NCBI RefSeq assembly: GCF_003044565.1
Contig: NZ_POXG01000006.1
Span: forward strand, 62,001-126,000
DNA: 64,000 bases
From: Neisseria sicca
GTDB taxonomy: Bacteria; Pseudomonadota; Gammaproteobacteria; Burkholderiales; Neisseriaceae
Direction: 5' to 3'
Below the pieces are notes generated by a model. That model saw only the letters and a program-made list of their open reading frames with translations. It was not told the origin of the DNA and did no database searches. A program made the position numbers and the translations under genes. Shown in pieces: positions 17,093-24,841 of the stretch (positions are counted from its first letter, which is position 1; each line of letters starts with the position of its first letter).

Positions 17093-19156
17093 TTATTCGC
17101 CCAAGAGCGCAATATCCGCTACCGCGTTCATTTGCTCTGCCAAGCGGTTCAGCAGGTTCAGGCGGTTTTGTTTTACGGCGGAATCTTCAGCCATTACCAT
17201 CACGCCGTCGAAGAAAGCGTCGACTTGCGGCTTGACGGAAGCCAGTTCGGACAAGGCAGTTTGGAAATTGCCATCGGCAACGGCGGCGGCGATTTTCGGC
17301 TGCAAGCCTTGTGCGGCGGCGTACAGGGCTTTTTCTTCATCCTGTTGCAGCAGGCTTTCATTGACTTCGCCCAACTCGGCATCGGCTTTTTTCAGCAGGT
17401 TTTGCACGCGCTTGTTGGCGGCGGCGAGCGCGGCGGCTTCGGGCAGTTGTTTGAACGCGGCAACGGCTTGCAGTTTGGCGGTCAAATCGTCCAAACGGCG
17501 CGGCTGTTTGGCGAGTACAGCGGCGACGATGTCTTGCGGATAGTCGTTTTGCAGCAATACGGCAAGGCGCGCCTGCATGAAGTCGGCGGTTTCAGACGAC
17601 GTTTTCTCGTTGAGCAAACCTTTGGGGAAGCTGTCGAAGGTCGTCTGAATCAGCTCGTTCACGTCCAAACCATACTGCATCAGCATCCGCAGGATACCCA
17701 AGGCAGCGCGGCGCAGGGCGTAGGGGTCTTTGTCGCCGGTCGGAATCAGACCGATGCCCCAAATGCCGACCAAGGTTTCCAATTTGTCGGCAAGTGCAAC
17801 GGCAGTAGCGACTTTGCCGTTCGGCAGATTGTCGCCGGCGAAACGCGGTTGGTAGTGCTGCTCGACGGCTTCGGCGATTTCTTCGGTTTCGCCGTCCAAA
17901 CGGGCATAGTATTTGCCCATCGTGCCTTGCAGTTCGGGGAATTCGCCGACCATTTCGGTCACCAAGTCGGCTTTCGCCAAACGCGCGGCGCGTTCGGCTG
18001 CGGCAGCGTCCGCGCCTAAAGCTTTAGCGATGTGGGCGGCGATGCTTTGCAGGCGTTCGATGCGTTCGGCTTGCGAGCCGATTTTGTTGTGGTACACCAC
18101 GTTTGCCAACTTGGGCAGGCGGCTTTCCAAAGTCGCTTTCTGGTCTTGTTTGTAGAAGAACTCGGCATCAGACAGGCGCGCCCGCAAAACGCGTTCGTTG
18201 CCTTGGATGATGTGCGACGGGTCTTCGGTTTGCAGGTTGGAGACCAGCAGGAAGCGGTTCATCAGCTTGCCGTTTTGGTCGAGCAGCGGGAAGTATTTTT
18301 GGTTTTGCTGCATGGTCAGAATCAGGCATTCCTGCGGCACGGCGAGGAAATGTTCTTCAAAACCAGCTTCCAAAACAACGGGGTATTCGACCAGCGCGGT
18401 AACTTCGTCCAACAGGGCTTCATCTGCGGCAACGGTCGCTTTCAGACGACCTGCCTGCTCGTTCAAGGCCGTCTGAATCGCGGCTTTGCGCTCGGCAAAC
18501 GAAGCGACGACTTTGCCTTGCTCACGCATTTGTGCAGCGTAGCTGTCGGCGTTTTCAATGGTGATTTCGCCGCTGGAAAGGAAGCGGTGTCCCAAGGTTT
18601 GATTGCCGCTTTGCAGGCCCAAGACGCTGACGTTCACAATGTCGTCGCCATGCAGCACAATCAGCCCGTGAACGGGGCGCACAAAGGTAAACGTGCTGCT
18701 GCCCCAACGCATCACTTTCGGAATCGGCAGTTTCTTAACGGCTTGATTGATAATGTCTTCCAAAAGTTCGCCCAGCGGTTTGCCGGTTTGGACATATTCG
18801 TAGGCGTACACATCCTGCTTGCCGTCGTGGACGATGGTCAAGTCTTCGATTTTCGCCCCCGCACCGCGCGCGAAGCCTTCCAAAGCCTTGGTCGGCGCGC
18901 CGTCTTTCATGGCATTCGCCACGGCAGGACCTTTTTTCACGATTTTCTGATCGGCTTGAACGGCTTTGACGTTTTTGATTTGAACGGCCAAACGGCGCGG
19001 CGAGGCGTAGGCGGTAAATTCGGCTTCGCCGTCAATCAGTTGCGCTTTTTCCAAGCCTTCGGCAACAGAAGCGGCGAAGTGATTGCCTAAATTATTCAGG
19101 GCTTTGGGGGGGAGTTCTTCGGTAAGGAGTTCGATTAAAAGGGTTTGGGTTGTCAT
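17093..19156 (-). CDS. glyS: Glycyl-tRNA synthetase beta subunit
   Basis: Beta subunit of the tetrameric bacterial GlyRS, which carries the tRNA-binding part of the enzyme. I chose the ATG at 19156 (MTTQTLLIELLTEELPPKAL), giving 687 residues, the usual size. The ORF runs further upstream, but that part has no family resemblance. Recognisable segments are LTEELPPKAL, FVRPVHGLIVLHG, QNQKYFPLLD and the C-terminal DALR-like helical region. glyQ is not in the window next to it. A GGCCGTCTGAA-type DUS lies near 18465 and several AGGTCGTCTGAA-type copies are also internal. Confidence 0.96.
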   Translation of the reverse strand: MTTQTLLIELLTEELPPKALNNLGNHFAASVAEGLEKAQLIDGEAEFTAYASPRRLAVQIKNVKAVQADQKIVKKGPAVANAMKDGAPTKALEGFARGAGAKIEDLTIVHDGKQDVYAYEYVQTGKPLGELLEDIINQAVKKLPIPKVMRWGSSTFTFVRPVHGLIVLHGDDIVNVSVLGLQSGNQTLGHRFLSSGEITIENADSYAAQMREQGKVVASFAERKAAIQTALNEQAGRLKATVAADEALLDEVTALVEYPVVLEAGFEEHFLAVPQECLILTMQQNQKYFPLLDQNGKLMNRFLLVSNLQTEDPSHIIQGNERVLRARLSDAEFFYKQDQKATLESRLPKLANVVYHNKIGSQAERIERLQSIAAHIAKALGADAAAAERAARLAKADLVTEMVGEFPELQGTMGKYYARLDGETEEIAEAVEQHYQPRFAGDNLPNGKVATAVALADKLETLVGIWGIGLIPTGDKDPYALRRAALGILRMLMQYGLDVNELIQTTFDSFPKGLLNEKTSSETADFMQARLAVLLQNDYPQDIVAAVLAKQPRRLDDLTAKLQAVAAFKQLPEAAALAAANKRVQNLLKKADAELGEVNESLLQQDEEKALYAAAQGLQPKIAAAVADGNFQTALSELASVKPQVDAFFDGVMVMAEDSAVKQNRLNLLNRLAEQMNAVADIALLGE

Positions 19157-19541
19157 GGGAGACTTTCTGCTCTTTACATTTGTCGGTTTTAATTTCGTTG
19201 AAGCGGATACTTTCAGACGATCTCTGGCTGGAAACCCCGTCTTGATTTGATTTGTCTGAAAGTTTGGTGATAAAGCCATCGGATCGGCGCGCCGGTATGG
19301 TGTGCATTGCCGATGTCTGTTTGATTTGGTGCAGATTATGCCACAATTGCGCCTTCTCTGCGGCGTGATTATTAGAGAAGTTGGTAATAGAAGCGGGTAG
19401 AGGGTGATGAAGATAAGAGGCAAAGCTGCCGGATAAGGATAACTTCCTTGTTTTTCGCTGATTTCAAATCAATTTGTCGCTGCATTGGGTAATCGTGTTA
19501 TGCGCTTTCATATTGGTGCGGGTATGTTTGGTAGGTAAAAG
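19157..19541. other. Intergenic stretch without a convincing gene
   Basis: No ORF with a ribosome-binding site or family resemblance is seen on either strand. A degenerate DUS (TTTCAGACGATCT) lies near 19212. It presumably holds the glyS promoter. Confidence 0.5.
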
Positions 19542-19587
19542 AAAAAGGTCGTCTGAAACTGCAAACAGTCTTTCAGACGACCTTTTT
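19542..19587 (-). terminator. DUS-pair terminator of the TbpB-like lipoprotein gene
   Basis: AAAAAGGTCGTCTGAAA and TTTCAGACGACCTTTTTT flank a 13-nt loop. Confidence 0.75.
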
Positions 19588-19612
19588 TATTTAAAGGAAA
19601 CGGTAATTAGGA

Positions 19613-21091
19613 TTATTGACGTTTCGCGCCGTAACCACCGATGAGGTGTTCGCTGCCGTCTTGGTTTTTCAGACCGTAAGTACCGCCGATTTCAGCAGCT
19701 TTTGCACCGTAGAATTTACCGCTCAAATTACCTTTCAGACCTGCTGCGGCTGCTTCAACCGAACCCAGGAAGAGGTTGCCGTTTTCCCATTTTGCCGTAC
19801 CTTTCATGTCGTACTTCGCATCAGCTTCGCTTACACGGCGGCCGTTGGCGTCGAGGGAGTGGAATTGGGAATTGGAAGTCTCAAAGCGTACGCCTTTCAA
19901 GCCGAAATCAGCAATGGCTTTAACATCCGCTGTCAGCTGACGGCTTTGGTTACCTTTCACAACATAGGCAGTAGTCAAGCCGTTGTAAGTTGCCGTACCT
20001 TTTTCAGGCAGGTCGGTGAACTTGGTTTCATCGCCCAGGCTTTGATAGCCGAATGCGACATCGTTTTTGGGATCAAAATAGTATGCAAAGGTTTGATAAG
20101 CCCAACCGGCTGCAGCGGGGTCGTGCATAACGATTTGTGTGCCATCAGTAAATTGAATGATGTATACACCGTCGAAGCGTTTGTCAAAAACGAGATGCTT
20201 ACCATCCCCGGTAACCAAGTTGCCTTTTCTAAAGTATGCCAATTTATCTGCCAAGCTTTTGGCTTCGGTAGCTATAGCAGGACGCGCATCACGAAGACGA
20301 CCATATAAATCGTTCAATTCGTCAAGTTTTGCCTGAGCTTTTGCGATAGCATCAGCATCGCCTTTCTCTTTAGCTTGTTTTAAAGTCTCTTTGGCTGTTT
20401 CGATTTGAGTGTACAGTTCGGTAATCTTCTCGTCGATTGAGGCGCGACCATTAATAAAGTTTTTGCTGTCACCACCTATCTTACCGTTTTGTGGACCACC
20501 ATCACTTTTCGTATTTCCGCCTGAAAATACTTTCATAATCAGGGAATATGGTGTAGTCCAATTGACTTGAGTGGCATTTTGGTTGGCAATTACTACGCCG
20601 TCCAATTTTACTTCGTCATTGTTTTTGAAATCCAATGAGCTAATTAAACCGTTTTGATTGTTTTCTTTGCTGTCGGTAAGGTAGAAATCACCTGTATATT
20701 CTTTTCCGTCTGCTGTTCTGGTAAGACGTAACTGGGCATTTGGATTGCCTTGTTGTGCAGTGGCGGAGGAGATAAAGCTGGTGTGCAGTGGTGTAGCGCC
20801 ATTTACTGCTTCAAGCGGTGCTTCATCAATCAAGTCCGCGAGATTGTCAGCGCGGTTATGACTAGGGGTAGCTGCTGCTACGGTATTGCCATTATTGTTG
20901 TTGGTAGCGCTGGGGGCGGCATTGCTTGGGCTGCTGTTTTTAGCAGGGCTGCCGTTGCCACTTGTGCTGGTTGATCCAGTGGAAAGAGTGGATGCGCCAC
21001 CGCTGCCACCGCCGCCTCCACAGGCAGACAGGATTGCCGCGCTGATGGCGGTTAAAATGATGGTTTTGATTTTAGTGTTGATTGCAGACAT
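19613..21091 (-). CDS. TbpB-like surface lipoprotein
   Basis: A 492-residue lipoprotein. The signal peptide ends in a lipobox LSAC with Cys24, followed by a long Gly/Ser/Thr/Asn-rich tether (about 25-95). The C-terminal region has the beta-barrel features of TbpB/fHbp-type barrels: GTAKWENGNLFLGSV, LSGKFYGAKAAEIGGTYGL and the terminal GGYGAKRQ. Between about 230 and 290 lies a highly charged helical stretch with coiled-coil character (ETLKQAKEKGDADAIAKA). The start at 21091 has a GGGGA site 4 nt upstream; an ATG 14 codons earlier lacks one. Export by a Slam protein is likely, but none is encoded here. Ligand unknown. Confidence 0.8.
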   Translation of the reverse strand: MSAINTKIKTIILTAISAAILSACGGGGGSGGASTLSTGSTSTSGNGSPAKNSSPSNAAPSATNNNNGNTVAAATPSHNRADNLADLIDEAPLEAVNGATPLHTSFISSATAQQGNPNAQLRLTRTADGKEYTGDFYLTDSKENNQNGLISSLDFKNNDEVKLDGVVIANQNATQVNWTTPYSLIMKVFSGGNTKSDGGPQNGKIGGDSKNFINGRASIDEKITELYTQIETAKETLKQAKEKGDADAIAKAQAKLDELNDLYGRLRDARPAIATEAKSLADKLAYFRKGNLVTGDGKHLVFDKRFDGVYIIQFTDGTQIVMHDPAAAGWAYQTFAYYFDPKNDVAFGYQSLGDETKFTDLPEKGTATYNGLTTAYVVKGNQSRQLTADVKAIADFGLKGVRFETSNSQFHSLDANGRRVSEADAKYDMKGTAKWENGNLFLGSVEAAAAGLKGNLSGKFYGAKAAEIGGTYGLKNQDGSEHLIGGYGAKRQ

Positions 21092-21145
21092 ATTGTCCCC
21101 TTTTTTGTTGATTGGAATGGTGCTTTTTATCAAATGGCATAAAGT

Positions 21146-21162
21146 ATTATCATAGATATAAT
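21146..21162. promoter_or_regulatory. AT-rich inverted repeat upstream of TbpB-like gene (possible Fur site)
   Basis: ATTAT and ATAAT arms around CATAGAT, about 55 bp before the start. It overlaps a plausible promoter (TTGTCA and TAATAC on the minus strand). The match to a Fur box is weak. Confidence 0.25.
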
Positions 21163-21243
21163 TATGACAAAAATAAACTGTTTTTTACATTTGTTGGGAT
21201 AATTGTCCATCGATATACAGTTTGTGTTTGATTTGTACGACAT

Positions 21244-21318
21244 AAAGGTCGTCTGAAAATGCTTGAAGCTGCCGGTTGCGGTTGTCTGCTTTAATCGGGC
21301 TTCGTTTTCAGACGACCT
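21244..21318. repeat. Inverted DUS pair
   Basis: AAAGGTCGTCTGAAAA and TTTTCAGACGACCT across about 46 nt, between two divergently transcribed lipoprotein genes. Confidence 0.7.
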
Positions 21319-21354
21319 GCCATTACAATCACGTTTTATTTTAGAGAAGAATTT

Positions 21355-21945
21355 ATGCGTCATTTTGTGTCTGTAATTTTGTGTTCATGTTTCCTCGCTG
21401 CGTGCTCCACTCCTATGACTCCTCAAGATATTTCTACCGCTTCCGCCCGTTGGGCGACTTTGGTAAAGCAAGATGCTAATTTGTACCGTATTGACGATAA
21501 GCTTTACCGCAGTGAGCAGCCGGTTGCGGAAGATGGGGAGCTGATTGAGCAACTCGGTATCCGTAGCGTAATTAATCTGCGTTTTTTTGATCGGAACGAC
21601 AATGAAACACATTTAAAAGGCCGCAATTTGATGCTGCTGAACCGTCCTTTGTTGACGTGGAAAATTAAGCCTAAAGATATCGCGCAAACTCTTTTCTTAA
21701 TTGAAAAGCAGCAGAAATACGGTCCTGTATTGGTTCATTGCTACCATGGTGCTGACCGTACGGGTTTGATTTCCGGAATGTACCGTATTATTTATCAGGG
21801 TTGGTCAGTGGAAGAGGCTAGGTTGGAAATGCAACACGGTCCTTATGGTTACCATAGTATCTGGAAAAATATTGAGAATTTGTTTACCGAAGAAAAGGTA
21901 CAGGAAGTGCGCGAACATTTGGAACGTTTGCGAAAAGAGGGATGA
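21355..21945 (+). CDS. Dual-specificity-phosphatase-like lipoprotein
   Basis: A 196-residue protein with a lipoprotein signal (lipobox LAAC, Cys17), so it is membrane-anchored on the periplasmic side or surface. It has the full protein tyrosine/dual-specificity phosphatase signature HCYHGADRTG (His, Cys, Arg of HCx5R) and upstream GIRSVINLR, typical of the family. A conserved Asp candidate lies in the RFFDRNDNET loop. The gene stands alone. Substrate unknown. Confidence 0.85.
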   Translation: MRHFVSVILCSCFLAACSTPMTPQDISTASARWATLVKQDANLYRIDDKLYRSEQPVAEDGELIEQLGIRSVINLRFFDRNDNETHLKGRNLMLLNRPLLTWKIKPKDIAQTLFLIEKQQKYGPVLVHCYHGADRTGLISGMYRIIYQGWSVEEARLEMQHGPYGYHSIWKNIENLFTEEKVQEVREHLERLRKEG

Positions 21946-22088
21946 TGTTGAATGTAAGGTAAGGCCTGGATTAGGCGTCTTGGAATGATAACGGTGTTGG
22001 TTTTAACTTATCTTTATCATTTTCTTGCGCTTGTGACATTGTGTTTGGCGTACACTTTGCCGTTCTCTTTAAGCTAAGAACGATTCTT

Positions 22089-22706
22089 ATGTATCACGGT
22101 GAACGCTTTAATGCGTATACTCATTTAATCGGCGCCATACTGGCCGTTGCGGCATTGGTGCTGATGATTATCAAGGCGGATGATTCATATCAACTTGCTA
22201 GTGCGATCACTTATGGCGTTTGCCTGTCTTTGCTTTATCTGGGCTCAACGTTGTACCACAGTATTCCCCAACCTAAAATCAAGGCTGTTTTGCAAAAAGT
22301 AGATCATTGCATGATTTATCTGTTGATTGCAGGCAGCTATACCCCGTTTACTTTGATTCCTCTTAAGGGGGAATGGGGTTGGTCGCTCTTCGGTGTGTCG
22401 TGGGGGTTGGCGTTTTTAGGGATTATTCAAGAGCTTACGATAGGGAGAAAGAGTGAAAAACGGCTCTTGTCCATGATTATTTATGTGGTGATGGGATGGT
22501 TGATTTTGGTTGCTTTATTTCCATTGGTTCAATCGCTTTCATCTGCAGGGCTGTTTTGGCTTGCGTTGGGCGGTATATTGTATAGCGTCGGTATCTATTG
22601 GTTTGTGAATGATAAAAAGATTAAACATGGTCATGGTATTTGGCATTTGTTTGTTCTTGGTGGAAGCTTGGCTCAATTTATCTGCATCTATTTTTATGTA
22701 CTTTAA
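22089..22706 (+). CDS. Hemolysin III (YqfA/PAQR) family membrane protein
   Basis: A 205-residue protein with about seven membrane helices. Family signatures are the N-terminal ERFNAYTHLIGA, YLGSTLYHS, the KVDHCMIYLLIAGSYTPFTL segment and the C-terminal HGIWHLFVLGG with conserved His. The ORF begins 16 codons earlier, but the ATG at 22089 (MYHGERFN) has an AAGAACGA site and gives the usual length. The name comes from a Bacillus protein; haemolysis should not be assumed. Confidence 0.88.
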   Translation: MYHGERFNAYTHLIGAILAVAALVLMIIKADDSYQLASAITYGVCLSLLYLGSTLYHSIPQPKIKAVLQKVDHCMIYLLIAGSYTPFTLIPLKGEWGWSLFGVSWGLAFLGIIQELTIGRKSEKRLLSMIIYVVMGWLILVALFPLVQSLSSAGLFWLALGGILYSVGIYWFVNDKKIKHGHGIWHLFVLGGSLAQFICIYFYVL

Positions 22707-22810
22707 GAGGCTGACGGTTTACAGAAGTTATTCTAAGGTTTTGGTTGTAGGGTGGTAACCGAAATCTTATCTGTGATTGAATTTGTTGCAGAATGATAGA
22801 AAGATAATGT

Positions 22811-22842
22811 AAAAAAAATCCCCACTGAAAAGTAGGGATTTT
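22811..22842 (-). terminator. Intrinsic terminator of the rpsP-rimM-trmD-rplS operon
   Basis: On the minus strand AAAATCCCTACT pairs with AGTGGGGATTTT across GAAA-type loop bases and ends in eight T. Confidence 0.9.
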
Positions 22843-22860
22843 GTTTTGCAATTCTTTTGC

Positions 22861-23226
22861 TTAACCTTTACGGGCAGGTAATTTTTCTTTAATGCGGGCC
22901 GCTTTACCGGTCAGGCCGCGCAGGTAGTACAGTTTGGCGCGACGGACGTCACCGCGGCGTTTTACTTCGATTTTTTCTACGGTAGGGGAGTAGAGTTGGA
23001 AGGTACGCTCAACGCCTTCGCCGCTGGAAATTTTGCGGACGATGAAGTTGCTGTTCAAGCCGCGGTTACGACGGGCGATAACAACGCCTTCGTAAGCTTG
23101 CAGACGGCTGCGTGAACCCTCTACTACGCGTACGGAAACGACTACGGTGTCGCCCGGTGCGAATTCGGGGATATCTTTGTTCAGGCGAGCAATTTCTTCT
23201 TGCTCTAATTGTTGAATCAGGTTCAT
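22861..23226 (-). CDS. rplS: 50S ribosomal protein L19
   Basis: Ribosomal protein at the 30S-50S interface, 121 residues. Conserved segments are [36 protein letters not shown] and the C-terminal [17 protein letters not shown]. Last gene of the rpsP-rimM-trmD-rplS operon, 13 nt after trmD. Confidence 0.98.
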   Translation of the reverse strand: MNLIQQLEQEEIARLNKDIPEFAPGDTVVVSVRVVEGSRSRLQAYEGVVIARRNRGLNSNFIVRKISSGEGVERTFQLYSPTVEKIEVKRRGDVRRAKLYYLRGLTGKAARIKEKLPARKG

Positions 23227-23239
23227 TGTTTTTCCTAAA

Positions 23240-23989
23240 TTATGATTGGATTTCCTGTTGCTCTTGCAAGATTTCTTTTAAGAGGCGGGATTCCTTTGGG
23301 ATTAAACTGCGCTTTTCCAGTAGGTCTGGTCTGCGCTCCAGAGTGCGCCGCAGCGATTGTTTCAACCGCCATTCGGCTATCAAGCCATGATTGCCTGAAC
23401 GCAATACGTCGGGAACAGTCATGCCTTGGAATTCTAAAGGTTTGGTGTAATGGGGGCAGTCTAGCAGGTCGTCTGAAAATGAGTCCTGCTCGGCTGACTG
23501 TATATCGCCCAATACGCCGGGTATCAGTCTGAGTACGGCATCCATCAGCATCATGGCGGGCAGCTCTCCGCCGGAAACGACAAAATCGCCTATGCTGATT
23601 TCTTCATCTACGCTGCTTTGCAACAGGCGTTCGTCAATTCCTTCGTATCGTCCGCAAAGCAGTATGAGATGCGGAGATTTTGCAAGTTCTACGGCTTTTT
23701 TATGGGTTAGCGGCTGACCTTGCGGACTAAGATAGATGACTTTTGCAGGAGCTGAAGATGTTTGTTTGGCTTCTTCTATCGCTGCTTGCAGCGGCGGCGC
23801 CATCATAATCATTCCCGGACCTCCGCCAAAGGGGCGATCGTCAATATAACCGAGTTTGTTGTCGGCGAATTTACGGGGATTGATGGCTTGGAATTGCCAA
23901 AAGTTTTGTTTTTTTGCGCGACCGGTTACGCCGTATTCGGTAATGCTGTCGAACATTTCGGGGAAGATGGTGATGGCTTGAATCAACAT
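23240..23989 (-). CDS. trmD: tRNA (guanine-37-N1) methyltransferase
   Basis: SPOUT-class enzyme that makes m1G37 in tRNA and prevents frameshifting, 249 residues. Typical segments are [47 protein letters not shown] and [15 protein letters not shown], which form the trefoil-knot AdoMet site. Its start overlaps the rimM stop (TGATG), giving translational coupling. A DUS lies inside near 23468. Confidence 0.98.
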   Translation of the reverse strand: MLIQAITIFPEMFDSITEYGVTGRAKKQNFWQFQAINPRKFADNKLGYIDDRPFGGGPGMIMMAPPLQAAIEEAKQTSSAPAKVIYLSPQGQPLTHKKAVELAKSPHLILLCGRYEGIDERLLQSSVDEEISIGDFVVSGGELPAMMLMDAVLRLIPGVLGDIQSAEQDSFSDDLLDCPHYTKPLEFQGMTVPDVLRSGNHGLIAEWRLKQSLRRTLERRPDLLEKRSLIPKESRLLKEILQEQQEIQS

Positions 23990-24498
23990 CAGTAGTCTAA
24001 GCCCCAGTCGGCGGTAATGGTTTTGCTTTCGGTATCGACGGTTTCGATGTAGTTGGATACGAACGGGATCAGAATTTGACCATGTTCCCCATTAATCATC
24101 AAAACATCGTTGGCACCAGTTTCCATCAGGTTTGTTACTTTGCCGAGCACGATATCGTTTTTGTTGACAACGGTCATGCCGACTAAATCTGCCCAATAGT
24201 ATTCGTCTTCCTCGGTAGGGGCGAATTCTTCTCGGGGGATTTCGATGGTATAGCCGCGCAGGGCAAAAGCTTGATCGCGATCGTCTATCCCTTCGAATTT
24301 GACCTGAAGCTCTCCGCTGACAATTTTGCCGGCTTCGAGTGTAACATTCAGGGTTTTACCGTCTTTGCTTAACTGCCACTCAGGGTAGTCCAGGAGGCTG
24401 TCGGCGTATTCTGTATTGGCGGCTATTTTGAGCCAGCCTTTGATGCCGAATACGCCTTTGATGTAGCCCATGGCTACCCGTTGTCGAGTGTCGGTCAT
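23989..24498 (-). CDS. rimM: Ribosome maturation factor RimM
   Basis: 30S maturation factor acting on the 16S rRNA 3' domain with S19, 169 residues. The N-terminal beta-barrel starts with [16 protein letters not shown] and the C-terminal PRC-barrel has [11 protein letters not shown] and [15 protein letters not shown]. It sits between rpsP and trmD in the classical order. Confidence 0.97.
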   Translation of the reverse strand: MTDTRQRVAMGYIKGVFGIKGWLKIAANTEYADSLLDYPEWQLSKDGKTLNVTLEAGKIVSGELQVKFEGIDDRDQAFALRGYTIEIPREEFAPTEEDEYYWADLVGMTVVNKNDIVLGKVTNLMETGANDVLMINGEHGQILIPFVSNYIETVDTESKTITADWGLDY

Positions 24499-24516
24499 AG
24501 CAAGATTAGCCGGTGA

Positions 24517-24765
24517 TTAAGCAGCAGCTTTTTGTTCTTTAATCAGTTTTGCAACTGCGTCGCTGACTTGTGCGCCTTGGGCAATCCAGTGGTTCAGGCG
24601 GTCGGCTTGGAGGCGTACGCGCTCTTGTTTTTCATTGGCAACAGGGTTGTAGAAGCCAACGCGTTCAATGAAGCGACCGTCGCGACGGTTGTGGGAGTCG
24701 GCAACGACTACGTGGAAGAAGGGACGGTGTTTAGAACCACCGCGAGCCAAACGGATAACTACCAT
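24517..24765 (-). CDS. rpsP: 30S ribosomal protein S16
   Basis: Ribosomal protein of 82 residues with [24 protein letters not shown] and GFYNPVANE. First gene of the four-gene operon. Promoter presumed in 24766-24841. Confidence 0.98.
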   Translation of the reverse strand: MVVIRLARGGSKHRPFFHVVVADSHNRRDGRFIERVGFYNPVANEKQERVRLQADRLNHWIAQGAQVSDAVAKLIKEQKAAA

Positions 24766-24841
24766 TTTGAGTCCTTTTGAGAAAATCGGATAGATAAGAA
24801 ACCGCTAATTTTAGGATATTTTGCGTTGTTCATGCAAGTTT

